This document shows, in pieces, positions 29,601 through 37,936 of a DNA stretch of 64,000 bases. Positions within the stretch are counted from its first letter, which is position 1. Each line of letters begins with the position of its first letter. Under the pieces are notes generated by a model. It was not told the DNA's origin. It saw only the letters and a program-made list of their open reading frames with translations, and did not search any database. Origin of the DNA: Micromonospora radicis (GTDB lineage: Bacteria > Actinomycetota > Actinomycetes > Mycobacteriales > Micromonosporaceae); the NCBI RefSeq assembly GCF_003583405.1, contig NZ_QXEC01000017.1, forward strand, positions 1-64,000. Direction: 5' to 3'. The position numbers and the translations under genes are program-made.

Positions 29601-32600
29601 GCTGAACTTCATGCTCGGTGTCTGATTTGCCTTATTGCGTCCAGGATCCCACACGTTGGTGAGTCGCCCCAGCCCGTCGTATGTCTGGTCGGTCACCACG
29701 CCGTTCGGGTCGGTCACCCTTGTCGGCAGATCCCACGCCGGTTCCCGATCGGTAGTCGTCGCCTGTTCGAGAGCGTTGGTCACCACGGTCCGGGTCACCA
29801 GTCCGCCGTTGCTCGTGGTGTAGCCGGTGGTCGTGGTGTAGCCCCGGGCGTCGGTGGTCGAGGTGACCCGGCCGTTGGGGTCGTGGGCGTTCGACGCAGT
29901 GCGGACGTACACCGGGGTCGAGCCGCTGAACTTCTCCAGTTCCTCATCGCGGACGACGTTGCCCCGGGTCGGGGCGGCACCGAACGACGAGTCGTTCGTG
30001 TAGCTGTCATAGAAGGCCCGGCTCCGCTTCAGGACCGTGCTCGGGTTCGCCGGCGTCGTCGCGGCGGCGCAGGTGCCCGAGAGCACTTCGGTCTGGCTGA
30101 CCCGGTCGAGCATCCAGGCGGTCGCGTTGCGGGCATAGCTGGTGCGAGTGCAGGTCTCGTCCCCGGTGGCGTTCTCGTCGCCGAAGTCGTCGACCTCCTT
30201 CGGGAGACCGTCCGAGTTGTAGGCGGTTGCGGTCTTGGTGGCGCGGAACCCGCCAGCAGCCAGCGCGGTGCGGCTACGGGTCGAGGCCGTGTTCACCCGC
30301 CACGCGTTGGTGGCCACCCCGTTACGTTCCCGGGTGGCGGTCGGCCCGACCCATACCGGCTCGTACACCGTCGAGGTGAGCTCCGCACCGCCGTTGCCGT
30401 TGTAGGTGATCTCCTGCCGGGTGAAACCCCGTAGCGACTCGTGATCGGTGATCGACCCGCCCCAGGTGCCGGAGACCTGCACGCTACGGGTACCGCTGGG
30501 TTGCTTGTCACCGTGCATGCCGCGCAGGTACCGGTACTCGACGGCGGTCTGCACCCCGTTCGTCGGGTCGCCCTGACGTACGCGTACCCGGCCGTAGCCG
30601 CGCCAGTCACCCCAGGTGCGGTGCTTGTCCTTCGTCAGTTCGTCGTTGTTGTACGCCCATGCCGGGGAGTCCAGGTAGTCGTAGAACGCCGTCTGGGTCG
30701 GCTGGTCGGTGACCAGGTCGTCCTGATCGATGCGGGTGACCACGTACTTGTGGAACCAGTCGAGCGTCGGCTCACCGCTGCCGGGCCAGGAGAAGTAGGC
30801 GGGCATGCACCGTCTGGTGTTCGAGTGTGGCGTCGGCAGGCTGTTGCGGGTGCAGTCGTGCCCCGAATACGTGATCAAGATATCACCGCCGGTTTCGGTG
30901 CGGATCTGCTTGATCCGCCACCGGTTCAGCTCGGTGCGCTGGTCCGACGGCCCGTCGACCCGGTTGGCGAGCGGCTCGGCGCCGGGGTTGAAGGTGATCT
31001 CCGGGTCCGAGACGGCGACCCCGCCGGCGGTGGTGACGTGCCCGGTCCGGGTGACGCCCCGCAACCACATCGGGGTGCCCTCACCGGTGCCGGCATTGAT
31101 GAAGTCGTGCCGCAACGCCCAGGACTCCACATCCCGGTACGTCGACGTGCCGTTCCGCAGCTGCGTGGTGACCGCGGTCAACCGCCGCGCCGACCAGAAC
31201 GTCGGTGCGTTCAGTTCGTTGCAGGGGGACGCCTTGCAGTACTGGTCCCACGGGGTGTCCGGCCAGGAACTCGGCTTCGGATCCGACGTCCACGCCGCAC
31301 CCGTCCAACAGTCCGACAGGCACCGCTCCTTGGTCTCGAACACCACCCGCATCGGTGCCGCCGAGCTGTACTCGGACCCCTCGCGCATGCCGTACTCGAT
31401 ACGCTCCAGATAGCCACCCCGGTCGTAGGTGGTCCGCTGCGTCGGCGTCAGGTTGCGCCCGTACGCGCCGGTTTCCTTCTTGTAGAAGTAGGCCATCGAG
31501 TTGTCGTTCGGGTCGACGACGTAGTCCAGGTTCCACCGCCACGCCTGGTCGCAGCGGGCGTTGGCGAACGTGGAGTCGTAGCACGGCTCGCCGGAGTTGT
31601 TTCCGTACACCGGCGCCGTCCACGTCGAGTTGGTCACCGGGTCACCCGACGACCAACCCGGCAACCTGTGGTAGCCGAAGTAGTACTCCACCCCGTCGGT
31701 GGTGGTCACCTTCCAGTACTCGTTGTTGTCGTCACCGTTGTCCCGCGCCGAAGCGGTCAACCGCTCGATCCTGGTGCCGTCGTCGTCCTTCAACCGCCAC
31801 ACCGAGCCGTCCCGGATCAGCTCGCCCGCCCGGCCGCTCATGGACAACGTCGCGTTGTCGCTGAACCAGCACAGATCGCCGGTCTTACGACTCGGGTTGT
31901 CGTCCGCGCAGGAGGCGTAGCGACGCTCGATGAAGCCGGGCGAGAACGCCCAGCCGTCGCCGACCCAGCCGCCCTGGGTGTTCGACATCGAGGTCAGACC
32001 GTCCACACTGCCAGACGAGTACGCCAGGCTTACCGACGGTTCGGGACCGCCCAACGCCGGCGGCATCCGCATGCCGTAGGACCAGGAGAAGTCACCGGTC
32101 TGGGTCGACACGTCCCAGGTGCCGGCCGGGGACAGGTCGGTCGCCTTGTAGTCACCGTTGTCGCCGCCCGAGTCCGCCTGCACGGCCAGCAGCGTCGTCG
32201 ACCCGCCCGACAGGCTCACCTCCGCCGACAACGTCGACGACCGCGGGTCGTTCGCCGTCGGCACCGGCACCGAGGTCTGGCACTGCGCGAGTTGCGGCGT
32301 ACTCGCCGCACACGGGGGGCGCTGCACCAGCCGCAACCGGGAAGCCCAGTCACCACCGAACGCGTGCGCGAACCCCGAGTAGTCCACGCCGACGGCCACC
32401 CGGCCGGTGCCCGCCCTGCCGTCCGCACGGCCCAGGCTCAACAGCACACCCTGCACACCGGCGCGCGCCGTCGCCGACCGGTCGAACACCCGTACCGACA
32501 CCGACTCCGGCCCCGCCACGCCCCGCGCACCGAGGCTCTCCGACTCCAGCGCCGTCACCGTCACCGGCAGGTCACCGGCTCGATGCGCCCCGGGTACCCG

Positions 32601-32891
32601 CGGACGGGCCGTCGCGGTGCCCGCCGGCCAGTCCACCGCGCGCGGCCCCCGAACCGTGCGCGACTCCGGGAAGGACGCGGCCCGCGTCGCCGCCGGCTTC
32701 GCGTCGGTCACCCGTAGCCCGGCTACGTCCTTCGGCTTCGGCGGCTCCCAGGCGGGTGCCGCCTCGGCAACCATCGGCTGCTCGAACAACGTCATCACCA
32801 GCACCGCCGCCAAGGGCACCGACAACCAACGTCGCCACCGCCCTGCGCCTGCCGTCGCCCGCCGCGGCGGGCCGTCGTTCTTCCTGCTCAT
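26616..32891 (-). CDS. Secreted RHS-repeat protein with variable C-terminal domain
   Basis: A 2,091-residue secreted protein. The ATG at 32891 has GGGGAG 7 nt upstream and opens a signal peptide (RRWLSVPLAAVLVMTLFEQP, cleavage after AEA near residue 45). A TcdB/spv-like N-terminal part follows, then many YD/RHS repeats (YDGLGRLTN, YDAAGNVLT, YDADGNRLTR). The RHS core has GAREYDPFIGRFVSVDP and ends DPTGLY near residue 1845. The last 240 residues differ: a Gly-Ser linker, then a Cys-containing basic domain with hydrophobic stretches (LIYSILVAAATP, GLWATGSVAFVLWGG). RHS shells enclose and release such tails, often toxins. It is the second gene after the LamG protein gene. Confidence 0.9.
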   Translation of the reverse strand: MSRKNDGPPRRATAGAGRWRRWLSVPLAAVLVMTLFEQPMVAEAAPAWEPPKPKDVAGLRVTDAKPAATRAASFPESRTVRGPRAVDWPAGTATARPRVPGAHRAGDLPVTVTALESESLGARGVAGPESVSVRVFDRSATARAGVQGVLLSLGRADGRAGTGRVAVGVDYSGFAHAFGGDWASRLRLVQRPPCAASTPQLAQCQTSVPVPTANDPRSSTLSAEVSLSGGSTTLLAVQADSGGDNGDYKATDLSPAGTWDVSTQTGDFSWSYGMRMPPALGGPEPSVSLAYSSGSVDGLTSMSNTQGGWVGDGWAFSPGFIERRYASCADDNPSRKTGDLCWFSDNATLSMSGRAGELIRDGSVWRLKDDDGTRIERLTASARDNGDDNNEYWKVTTTDGVEYYFGYHRLPGWSSGDPVTNSTWTAPVYGNNSGEPCYDSTFANARCDQAWRWNLDYVVDPNDNSMAYFYKKETGAYGRNLTPTQRTTYDRGGYLERIEYGMREGSEYSSAAPMRVVFETKERCLSDCWTGAAWTSDPKPSSWPDTPWDQYCKASPCNELNAPTFWSARRLTAVTTQLRNGTSTYRDVESWALRHDFINAGTGEGTPMWLRGVTRTGHVTTAGGVAVSDPEITFNPGAEPLANRVDGPSDQRTELNRWRIKQIRTETGGDILITYSGHDCTRNSLPTPHSNTRRCMPAYFSWPGSGEPTLDWFHKYVVTRIDQDDLVTDQPTQTAFYDYLDSPAWAYNNDELTKDKHRTWGDWRGYGRVRVRQGDPTNGVQTAVEYRYLRGMHGDKQPSGTRSVQVSGTWGGSITDHESLRGFTRQEITYNGNGGAELTSTVYEPVWVGPTATRERNGVATNAWRVNTASTRSRTALAAGGFRATKTATAYNSDGLPKEVDDFGDENATGDETCTRTSYARNATAWMLDRVSQTEVLSGTCAAATTPANPSTVLKRSRAFYDSYTNDSSFGAAPTRGNVVRDEELEKFSGSTPVYVRTASNAHDPNGRVTSTTDARGYTTTTGYTTSNGGLVTRTVVTNALEQATTTDREPAWDLPTRVTDPNGVVTDQTYDGLGRLTNVWDPGRNKANQTPSMKFSYLVRSSGGPTSVTTETLLVTGSAYRKSVEIFDGFLRTRQLQTQATGGGRLLTETFHNARGEVEWTSAPYYDTTNAAPSTTLGTPQGQIPSIIEKVYDGAGRQTGEVFKALGAEKWRTTTTYGGDRTHTTPPAGGTASTTILDAKGQVTRLRQYKDRDDVGSTDPAKFDETNYTYTLLGQQSTIQDPAGNTWSHTFDLRGREVQSVDPDKGTTSATYDAAGNVLTTTSPAGTGTGTVTLAHTYDELGRETTLRDGSSTGAKRAEWVYDTLPNGKGKLTSATRYVGGEAWINRTDAFDAFGRPTSTSTVVPSSESQLCAAAAPNPCIYTTTTSYRVNGKVHQVTLPAAADLPLERMTFGYNDLDDPGSLLSPVQIYVGATYNKLGQLTGREFGEYGYRVAVTSQFDEPTRRLKSTNVVPELKPEAANWSYDHDPAGNVIEIKEAPQGQAADTQCYSYDYLRRLTRAWTPGSGDCKASPTVSGLGGPAPYWHSWTFDVTGNRRTENRHAATSTLYTYTHPQAGSPRPHTVTNVTATGGASWSRNYSYDNAGNTITRPAASGASQTLEWNPEGRVDSITEGGSTISFRYDADGNRLTRTDTTGKTLYLPGGFEVRYTNSSTVKTATRYYTHAGDTIAVRTSSALHWIVGDHHGTAEVTINAATLGVAKRRTLPYGDTRGTAIGTWPAPMDKGFVGGTKDPTGLTHIGAREYDPFIGRFVSVDPVMDLADPQQMHGYAYANNSPATYSDPTGLYFEEGGGQNRRGYIVETPSGKNKVRVTGGSSSSGRNTGSGTGSGSGSGSGRNGGGTSNSCSSHKSCERRIDNRTRTLSSGNLIYSILVAAATPRIADTPVGDSGKCWQVWRAECRPKDSVREGLWATGSVAFVLWGGSAAKNSIRFGKWGYNSYKKNRSLKAVYRAGRIGVKDWYGTCRPGLADAMKCGAVLANADEFVQDAKTAGSFWRDLFADSSSVPRCSPYMNDCKNAREPGTRPNGEKWRW
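27205..27246. repeat. Hexanucleotide microsatellite coding Gly-Ser linker
   Basis: Seven units of CTGCCA (one GTGCCA and one CTGCCC variant) encode the alternating Gly-Ser linker between the RHS core and its variable tail. Repeat-number change here would keep the frame in steps of two residues. Confidence 0.85.
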
Positions 32892-32964
32892 AGCGCTACT
32901 CCCCGTACGTCTGCGTAGTGGTGAACAAGAGGTGGATCTAGACGGAGCCGAAGGGACAGGGATC

Positions 32965-32998
32965 CGGGTTCCGGGCTGCCGTGGCCGCCCGGAACCCG
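32965..32998 (-). terminator. Hairpin between LamG and RHS genes
   Basis: Perfect 12-bp arms (CGGGTTCCGGGC and its complement) with a 10-nt loop, 12 nt after the LamG gene stop on the minus strand. It may attenuate transcription into the RHS gene rather than stop it fully, since the two genes look like one unit. Confidence 0.6.
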
Positions 32999-33010
32999 TC
33001 GAGCCGCCCG

Positions 33011-35875
33011 CTACTGGATGGCCTGCAGGCAGATCTCCCGAGCGGACAAGGTTCGTTGGAAGGCATAGACGTCGTCGATCTCCCCGCGCCACCGGTTGGC
33101 CGCCGCACCCGACGACAGACCACGACCGATCGCGAAGGCGCCGGTCGCCGACCAGTCGGCGGAGAAGGCGGTCTCGGCGGTCTCACCGCCGCAGTCGAGG
33201 GGATCACCCATCACGTAGACCCGGATCTTGCCGGCGACCGTGTCGTACACCCCGGCGACGTGTACCCAGGAGCCGTCGGCCGGCAGCCCCCACGCGGCAC
33301 CGTCCGCGCAGGCCGTCGTCGAGTTGCCACCGTCCGCGGCGCGCATGGCGAAGCACCAGCCACCCGCACCACCGTTGGCGTCCTTGTTGTACATCAACTG
33401 GAAGCGGCTGGCCTGCGTACCGTCCTGGCTCAGCGCCACCTGGTGATCGTGGGCCGCCAGGTCCGACGCGCGTACCCAGGCCATCACGGTGAAGCTCTTG
33501 GTGGTGTCCAGCACCGGCCCGCTCGTGGTGATCTCGCCGCCGGTCCCGGTGAACGAGGCGGCGTTGCCCAGATAGCCGGGCACGAACGAGACCTGGCCTG
33601 ACAGGGTGGCCGGCGACGGGGCGCTACCCCCCGACCCGGAATCCGCCGCGGTCGAGCCGCTGGCCTCGTCGAGCTTCCAGCGGGCGTACTTGTTCGGCAC
33701 CGGCGACACCCAGAACTGGTGCAGGTAGGTCTGGCTGGTGTTGCCGGCGATGTCCTTGGCCACCACACTCAGCGTGCTGACCATGTCCTTCGTCGGGTTG
33801 TGCGTCACCGACGCCGTCTTCGGGTTGGTACCCGAGGCCGCGACCGTGGTCGCCGATCCGCTGTTCACCGACCAGGTGAAGTCCGCCACGTCGGACCCGC
33901 CGGCCAGTGCGAAGGTCCCCGAGGTACCGAACACGGCACCCCATTCCCGCAGCGGGTACTGCGCCGACGACACCGACGAGACCACCGGCGGCGTGGTATC
34001 CACGCCCAGCGTCTGCCACCCCGACCAACTGCCCGTCAGGTTGTTCTCGTCCTTGGACTGGGCCCGCCAGTAGTAGGTGGAGCCGTTGGCCAGACCGGAC
34101 GGCACCCGCCACGAGGCGGTACCCGGTGCCGCTGTCGTGGTCGGCGCCGAGGCGTTGCCCGCCACCAGCGTCGCCGACGCCGAGGCGGACGTGCGGACCT
34201 CGAAGGTGGTCCGCAGGTTCCCGTTGTACGGGTCGGACACGTTCGCCCGCAGGGTCGGCGTGGTGGTCCGCACCACCGCCGGCGAGGTGCACGCCTTGTA
34301 GCAGTCGGTGGTCGCGGAGAACGCCAGCGCGACCGGCGCGTTCGGCTTCCGGTCGTACGTCACGACCAGGTACGTCTTGTTGGTGAAGAACTTCTTCCAC
34401 CGGTTCTGCGACGACTCGTACTCGCCACTGCTGTTGCAGGCGCACAGACCGACCGTGTAGGTCGTGGCGCTGGCCCGCGCCCGCGCCTGCACGTCGTTCT
34501 TCAGCGTGTTGCCCTCGAACACGGCGGTGGCGTCCGGCTGGATCGTGCCGCAGCCACCGGCCTCGTTGGCGTTGCCCGACCACGAGTCCAACCAGTGTGA
34601 CGACGGCAGGGGCCGGGTCGACCAGTTCATCCGGGCACCGCTGGAGACCGTGATCCCGTCCGTGTTGGTCCGGTACAGGTGCACCGCCGTCGGGTCGCAC
34701 GACCACGAGTGGTCCAGCACCATGGTCACCTTGGCCGACAGCACAGTGGTCTCGGCGTGCCGCAGGGTCGAGATATTGAAGTCGAAGAAGGACCGGTAGA
34801 GCACGTTGTCGTACGAGTTACGACCCACCCAGGCACGGTTGCCCACGTCCCAGTTCTTGTTGGCGTTGTTCGCGTAGGCCCACTTCGAGCGCAGCCCGTT
34901 GAACGGTGGGTCCACGAAGACCGGCCAGGTCACCTCCGGGTCGTCCAGCATGGTCTCGTCCACCAGCACGGTCAGGTCGGTGTCGTCGATCTCGACGCCG
35001 ACGTCCGTGCGCCGCGATGTGATCCCGGGCTCCGCGCCGGTCGCCGGCTCGGCCTCCTCCCGGGGGCCGTCACGGGCCGGCTGGACGTCACCGGCGTTGG
35101 TCGGGTCCAGCGACGAGTCCCACATCGAGGCCGCGTGGGTGGTCGCGACGACCTCGCCGTCGGGTTCGACGAGTCGCAGACCGCCGTCCGCGTCCGGCTC
35201 GACCCGTACGGTCCCGCCCATCACGTAGCGCAGGCTGCGCACCTGCGGGTTCGCCGCCGCGGCCGGCGTCAGGATCTCCACCGCGTGTGAGAACCCCTCC
35301 CGCAACGCGGTGACGTGCAGATTCACTCCGGGAAGCACGGCGTCGTACACGGCGGTGGCACCGACCAGTCGAGGGGCCGGCAACGCGCCCAGCGGCCAGG
35401 AGAGGGTGAACGAGTCGTCGCCGACCTGCCAGGTCGCCATCGGCCCCGACCCACCGGTCGAGAACCGCACGTCCGCCAGGGTCGCCGCCGGTCGCACCGA
35501 GCCGCCGACCACCGAGAGGGTCGGGTCGACGTCCGCCCAGGAACCGTTGTCCCGGCGTACCCGCTGGGGCACCGCCGCCACCGTCAGCGTCTGCGTACCG
35601 GCCGGGTCGACGAGCACCTGCTCGTACTCGGTTCGTTCGCTCAGCGCCTCGACCGGGACGCCACACTCGGCTGCCAGTTCGGCAGCGGCAGCCTCGTCGG
35701 GAGCGACCGTGACCGAGCAGTCCGGGTCCGGTGTGGACGCCGCGAGGGCGACGTCGGGCGCACCGGCCACCACGTCGAACCCGGCGCCGAGCAGCGCGAC
35801 CGCGAGTGCGGCGGCCGACCACCGCGACCGGCGGGACCGTTTCCGGGCAGGCGGAGACAACACGAAACTGGCCAA
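33011..35875 (-). CDS. Secreted DNRLRE / LamG-domain protein
   Basis: A 954-residue exported protein. It starts with a signal peptide (AALAVALLGAGFDVVAGAPD, cleavage near residue 45). A region around 290-480 (SKWAYANNANKNWDVG, VLYRSFFDFNISTL) resembles DNRLRE domains. Fibronectin/Ig-like segments follow to about 740. The end is a LamG/concanavalin-like module (ARWKLDEASGSTAADSG, FTVMAWVRASD, GEIDDVYAFQRTLS). Such proteins bind glycans at the cell surface. Start is a TTG at 35875 with GGGGGAAAGG 8 nt upstream; a GTG five codons in is possible. It is paired with the RHS gene, as often seen in actinomycetes, suggesting a joint surface structure. Confidence 0.85.
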   Translation of the reverse strand: MASFVLSPPARKRSRRSRWSAAALAVALLGAGFDVVAGAPDVALAASTPDPDCSVTVAPDEAAAAELAAECGVPVEALSERTEYEQVLVDPAGTQTLTVAAVPQRVRRDNGSWADVDPTLSVVGGSVRPAATLADVRFSTGGSGPMATWQVGDDSFTLSWPLGALPAPRLVGATAVYDAVLPGVNLHVTALREGFSHAVEILTPAAAANPQVRSLRYVMGGTVRVEPDADGGLRLVEPDGEVVATTHAASMWDSSLDPTNAGDVQPARDGPREEAEPATGAEPGITSRRTDVGVEIDDTDLTVLVDETMLDDPEVTWPVFVDPPFNGLRSKWAYANNANKNWDVGNRAWVGRNSYDNVLYRSFFDFNISTLRHAETTVLSAKVTMVLDHSWSCDPTAVHLYRTNTDGITVSSGARMNWSTRPLPSSHWLDSWSGNANEAGGCGTIQPDATAVFEGNTLKNDVQARARASATTYTVGLCACNSSGEYESSQNRWKKFFTNKTYLVVTYDRKPNAPVALAFSATTDCYKACTSPAVVRTTTPTLRANVSDPYNGNLRTTFEVRTSASASATLVAGNASAPTTTAAPGTASWRVPSGLANGSTYYWRAQSKDENNLTGSWSGWQTLGVDTTPPVVSSVSSAQYPLREWGAVFGTSGTFALAGGSDVADFTWSVNSGSATTVAASGTNPKTASVTHNPTKDMVSTLSVVAKDIAGNTSQTYLHQFWVSPVPNKYARWKLDEASGSTAADSGSGGSAPSPATLSGQVSFVPGYLGNAASFTGTGGEITTSGPVLDTTKSFTVMAWVRASDLAAHDHQVALSQDGTQASRFQLMYNKDANGGAGGWCFAMRAADGGNSTTACADGAAWGLPADGSWVHVAGVYDTVAGKIRVYVMGDPLDCGGETAETAFSADWSATGAFAIGRGLSSGAAANRWRGEIDDVYAFQRTLSAREICLQAIQ

Positions 35876-35907
35876 GGCAATACCTTTCCCCCGTAAAGAT
35901 GATCACC

Positions 35908-35936
35908 ACCGTCGCCCACGTATGTCGATCTGTCAA
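35908..35936 (-). promoter_or_regulatory. Possible promoter of LamG-RHS genes
   Basis: On the minus strand TTGACA (35931-35936) is followed after 17 nt by GACGGT, which keeps only the two most conserved -10 positions. It lies about 30 bp before the TTG start of the LamG gene. A reasonable but weak match to a vegetative promoter. Confidence 0.35.
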
Positions 35937-36062
35937 CGTCGTCGATCCGTGGTTTGGGGCGGTTTGATCGAGTACCGTCAGGAAGATCATGTGTACGGCT
36001 CGTGATCAAAGTCGGGCGAAGCGGTCTAGCCGGTGACGGCACCGCGAGGCCGGGCGGCCGGT

Positions 36063-36725
36063 TCAGGCGGCCGGGTCGCGGTCCGGGTCACGTACCAACA
36101 CGTGCACCGCCCGCGCGGCGGCGACCGCGGCGACCAGCACCGCGTGCCGGGGTTCCGGCACGTCGAGCAGCCGGTCGGCGCGCAGCGCGGCCAGCGGGGC
36201 GAGCCGACGATCGGCCAGCACGGTGTCGACGGCCCGCCGGTCCCCACCGGCGACCACCGCGTCCAACCGGTCGGCCTGTGGCAGCAGCAGCCGGACCGCC
36301 AGGTCGACCGCGTCGGTCAACGCCGCCTTCGCCTGGTTGTCCCGGCGGCGGGCAAACCGCTGCTGCGACCACCCACCCGCGGCGGTACGCCCCTGCACGT
36401 ACCGGGTGTCCACCTTGTGCACCGGCAGCCGCTCCCCTTCCGCGACGCCCATCGCCACCGCACCCTTACGGGCCAGCAACAGCCCGATCCGACGTGACGC
36501 GACGGCCGCCGCGACGAAGGCGTCGACAGTCTCGGTGACCGGCGCACCCGGCGGCGGGGACAACTCGGCGGTCGCGCCGTCCGGTGCCGTCAGCAACAGG
36601 CCGCGCTCCCCGACAGTGGTGTTCGGCGGGCCGTGCCGCTCGGCGAAGCCCGCGACCCAGCGCGCCAGGCGGGCGGGATCGACCACCACCCACCGGCCAC
36701 CCCCGGCCGCCGGCCTACTGCTCAT
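36063..36725 (-). CDS. acVLRF1 family peptidyl-tRNA hydrolase
   Basis: A 220-residue actinobacterial relative of the Vms1/eRF1-like release domain (VLRF1). The core is LPVHKVDTRYVQGRTAAGG followed by WSQQRFARRRDNQAKAA, in which the Gln of the WSQQRF loop corresponds to the catalytic GxxQ region of Vms1. Such enzymes cut nascent chains from tRNA on split ribosomes in quality control. The ATG at 36725 gives MSSRPAAGGGRW; the frame remains open upstream without family similarity. It lies 71 bp downstream of the LysE gene. Confidence 0.82.
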   Translation of the reverse strand: MSSRPAAGGGRWVVVDPARLARWVAGFAERHGPPNTTVGERGLLLTAPDGATAELSPPPGAPVTETVDAFVAAAVASRRIGLLLARKGAVAMGVAEGERLPVHKVDTRYVQGRTAAGGWSQQRFARRRDNQAKAALTDAVDLAVRLLLPQADRLDAVVAGGDRRAVDTVLADRRLAPLAALRADRLLDVPEPRHAVLVAAVAAARAVHVLVRDPDRDPAA

Positions 36726-36796
36726 GCCCTCGACCGTACGGCAACGGCGATCACCGCCGACGCCCCCGTCACCCCACCCGGCCGGCACCGGGCGCG

Positions 36797-37444
36797 TCAG
36801 CGGTCGAGGAGGGTGGCGACAGCGAGCGCGGCGACGATGGCGCTCGACACCAGTGCGGTGATCATGCGGCCACGGGCGCTGGTGAGCACCCGACCGACCA
36901 TCGCACCACCGACGGCGATCAGCAGCTGCCAGCTGACCGAGGCGAGGAACACGCCGAGGGTGAAGCTCGCCGCGACGACGATTCCGGATCCGCCCAGGTC
37001 GACCCGGCCGAGCACCAGCGCGGTGAAGTAGACGATGGTGGCCGGGTTGAGCAGGGTCAACGCGAGGATCCCGGCGAACGCTCGGGCGGGCGTGTCCAGT
37101 CCCCGCCGCGCGGCCCGCGCGCCCGACCGCCCCCCGTCGTCTGGAGCGGGTGGGCGGGGACGCAGGGCGCGCCATGCGCCGTGTCCGGCGAGGATCATCA
37201 GGACCGCCGCCGCGGTCAACCGCAGCGGCGTGGCCGCCGGCGCCAGCCAACCGGCGACGACGGCACCGCCGAACGCCGCGATCGCCGCGTACAGTCCGTC
37301 GGCGGTGGCCACGCCGAGCGCGGCGGCGGCGCCGACCCGCAACGAGGTACGCGCGGCGAGCCCGAGGATGAGTACGGCGATCGCGCCGACCGGGATGGCG
37401 ACGCCGTAGCCGGCGACCACGCCGGCCAGGAACGCGCCGGTCAC
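36797..37444 (-). CDS. LysE-family amino-acid exporter
   Basis: A 215-residue polytopic membrane protein with about six helices. The first, FLAGVVAGYGVAIPVGAIAV, contains the conserved P-V-G-A of the LysE/RhtB family; LLNPATIVYFTALVLG is the second family signature (NP motif). These proteins export amino acids or their analogues by proton exchange. The GTG at 37444 (MTGAFLAG) fits the family, but no ribosome site is obvious. The cargo is unknown. Confidence 0.85.
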   Translation of the reverse strand: MTGAFLAGVVAGYGVAIPVGAIAVLILGLAARTSLRVGAAAALGVATADGLYAAIAAFGGAVVAGWLAPAATPLRLTAAAVLMILAGHGAWRALRPRPPAPDDGGRSGARAARRGLDTPARAFAGILALTLLNPATIVYFTALVLGRVDLGGSGIVVAASFTLGVFLASVSWQLLIAVGGAMVGRVLTSARGRMITALVSSAIVAALAVATLLDR

Positions 37445-37936
37445 GACGGCCGAGCGGGGATCGAGACGCGACCGCGCGCCGGACGCTGTCGACCCGTGCA
37501 GGCGGCAACGGTGGTCGACAACGGCTGGGTCGGGTACGCCTCGCTCACGGGCGACATCCTGCATCCGCGCGCCGGCCCGACGCCAGGCGTTTTCCCCCGC
37601 TGTCCGGGTGAATCGCGGTGCCGCGGGCACGACGGCGTCCCGGGTAGCGGCCCGAGGCCGAGGGTGAGGTCGTCGATCTCACCCGGCCCGACCGCCCGAA
37701 CAATTGCATCGAGGAAACCTTTCGGGCGGAGAGCAGAATCTCCATCGTTTCTATCTTGTTAACGATTGTTGATCGAAGATTCTGGATGACAACCGCACCA
37801 GAGTACGGGACCGCCGAACGGAATCACATATCTAAACATGTATATGTTTAGCGTCTAGCATCTATGTCAGTCAGCTCCACGGAAACCGGTGGGACTGTCA
37901 CAAACAGTCTGCCGTGCATCGGAAAGGAGGCGGGAG
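37445..37936. other. Gene-free region before subtilase gene
   Basis: About 490 bp between divergent LysE and subtilase genes. The LysE side is GC-rich with no convincing frame. The part 37740-37870 is AT-rich for this genome and carries the palindrome at 37833-37852; it is the likely promoter of the protease gene. The ribosome site AAGGAGG is at 37924-37930. Confidence 0.5.
37833..37852. promoter_or_regulatory. AT-rich palindrome, possible operator of subtilase gene
   Basis: CTAAACATGTATATGTTTAG is a perfect dyad with 8-bp arms and a 4-nt centre, 85 bp before the protease start. In a genome of this GC content an AT-rich perfect dyad is unlikely by chance and resembles a dimer binding site. 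No regulator was identified. Confidence 0.55.

Noticed and set aside
37545..37745. A 66-codon frame before the subtilase gene, minus strand
   Set aside because: No ribosome site, basic composition and no similarity; it lies in what looks like promoter DNA.
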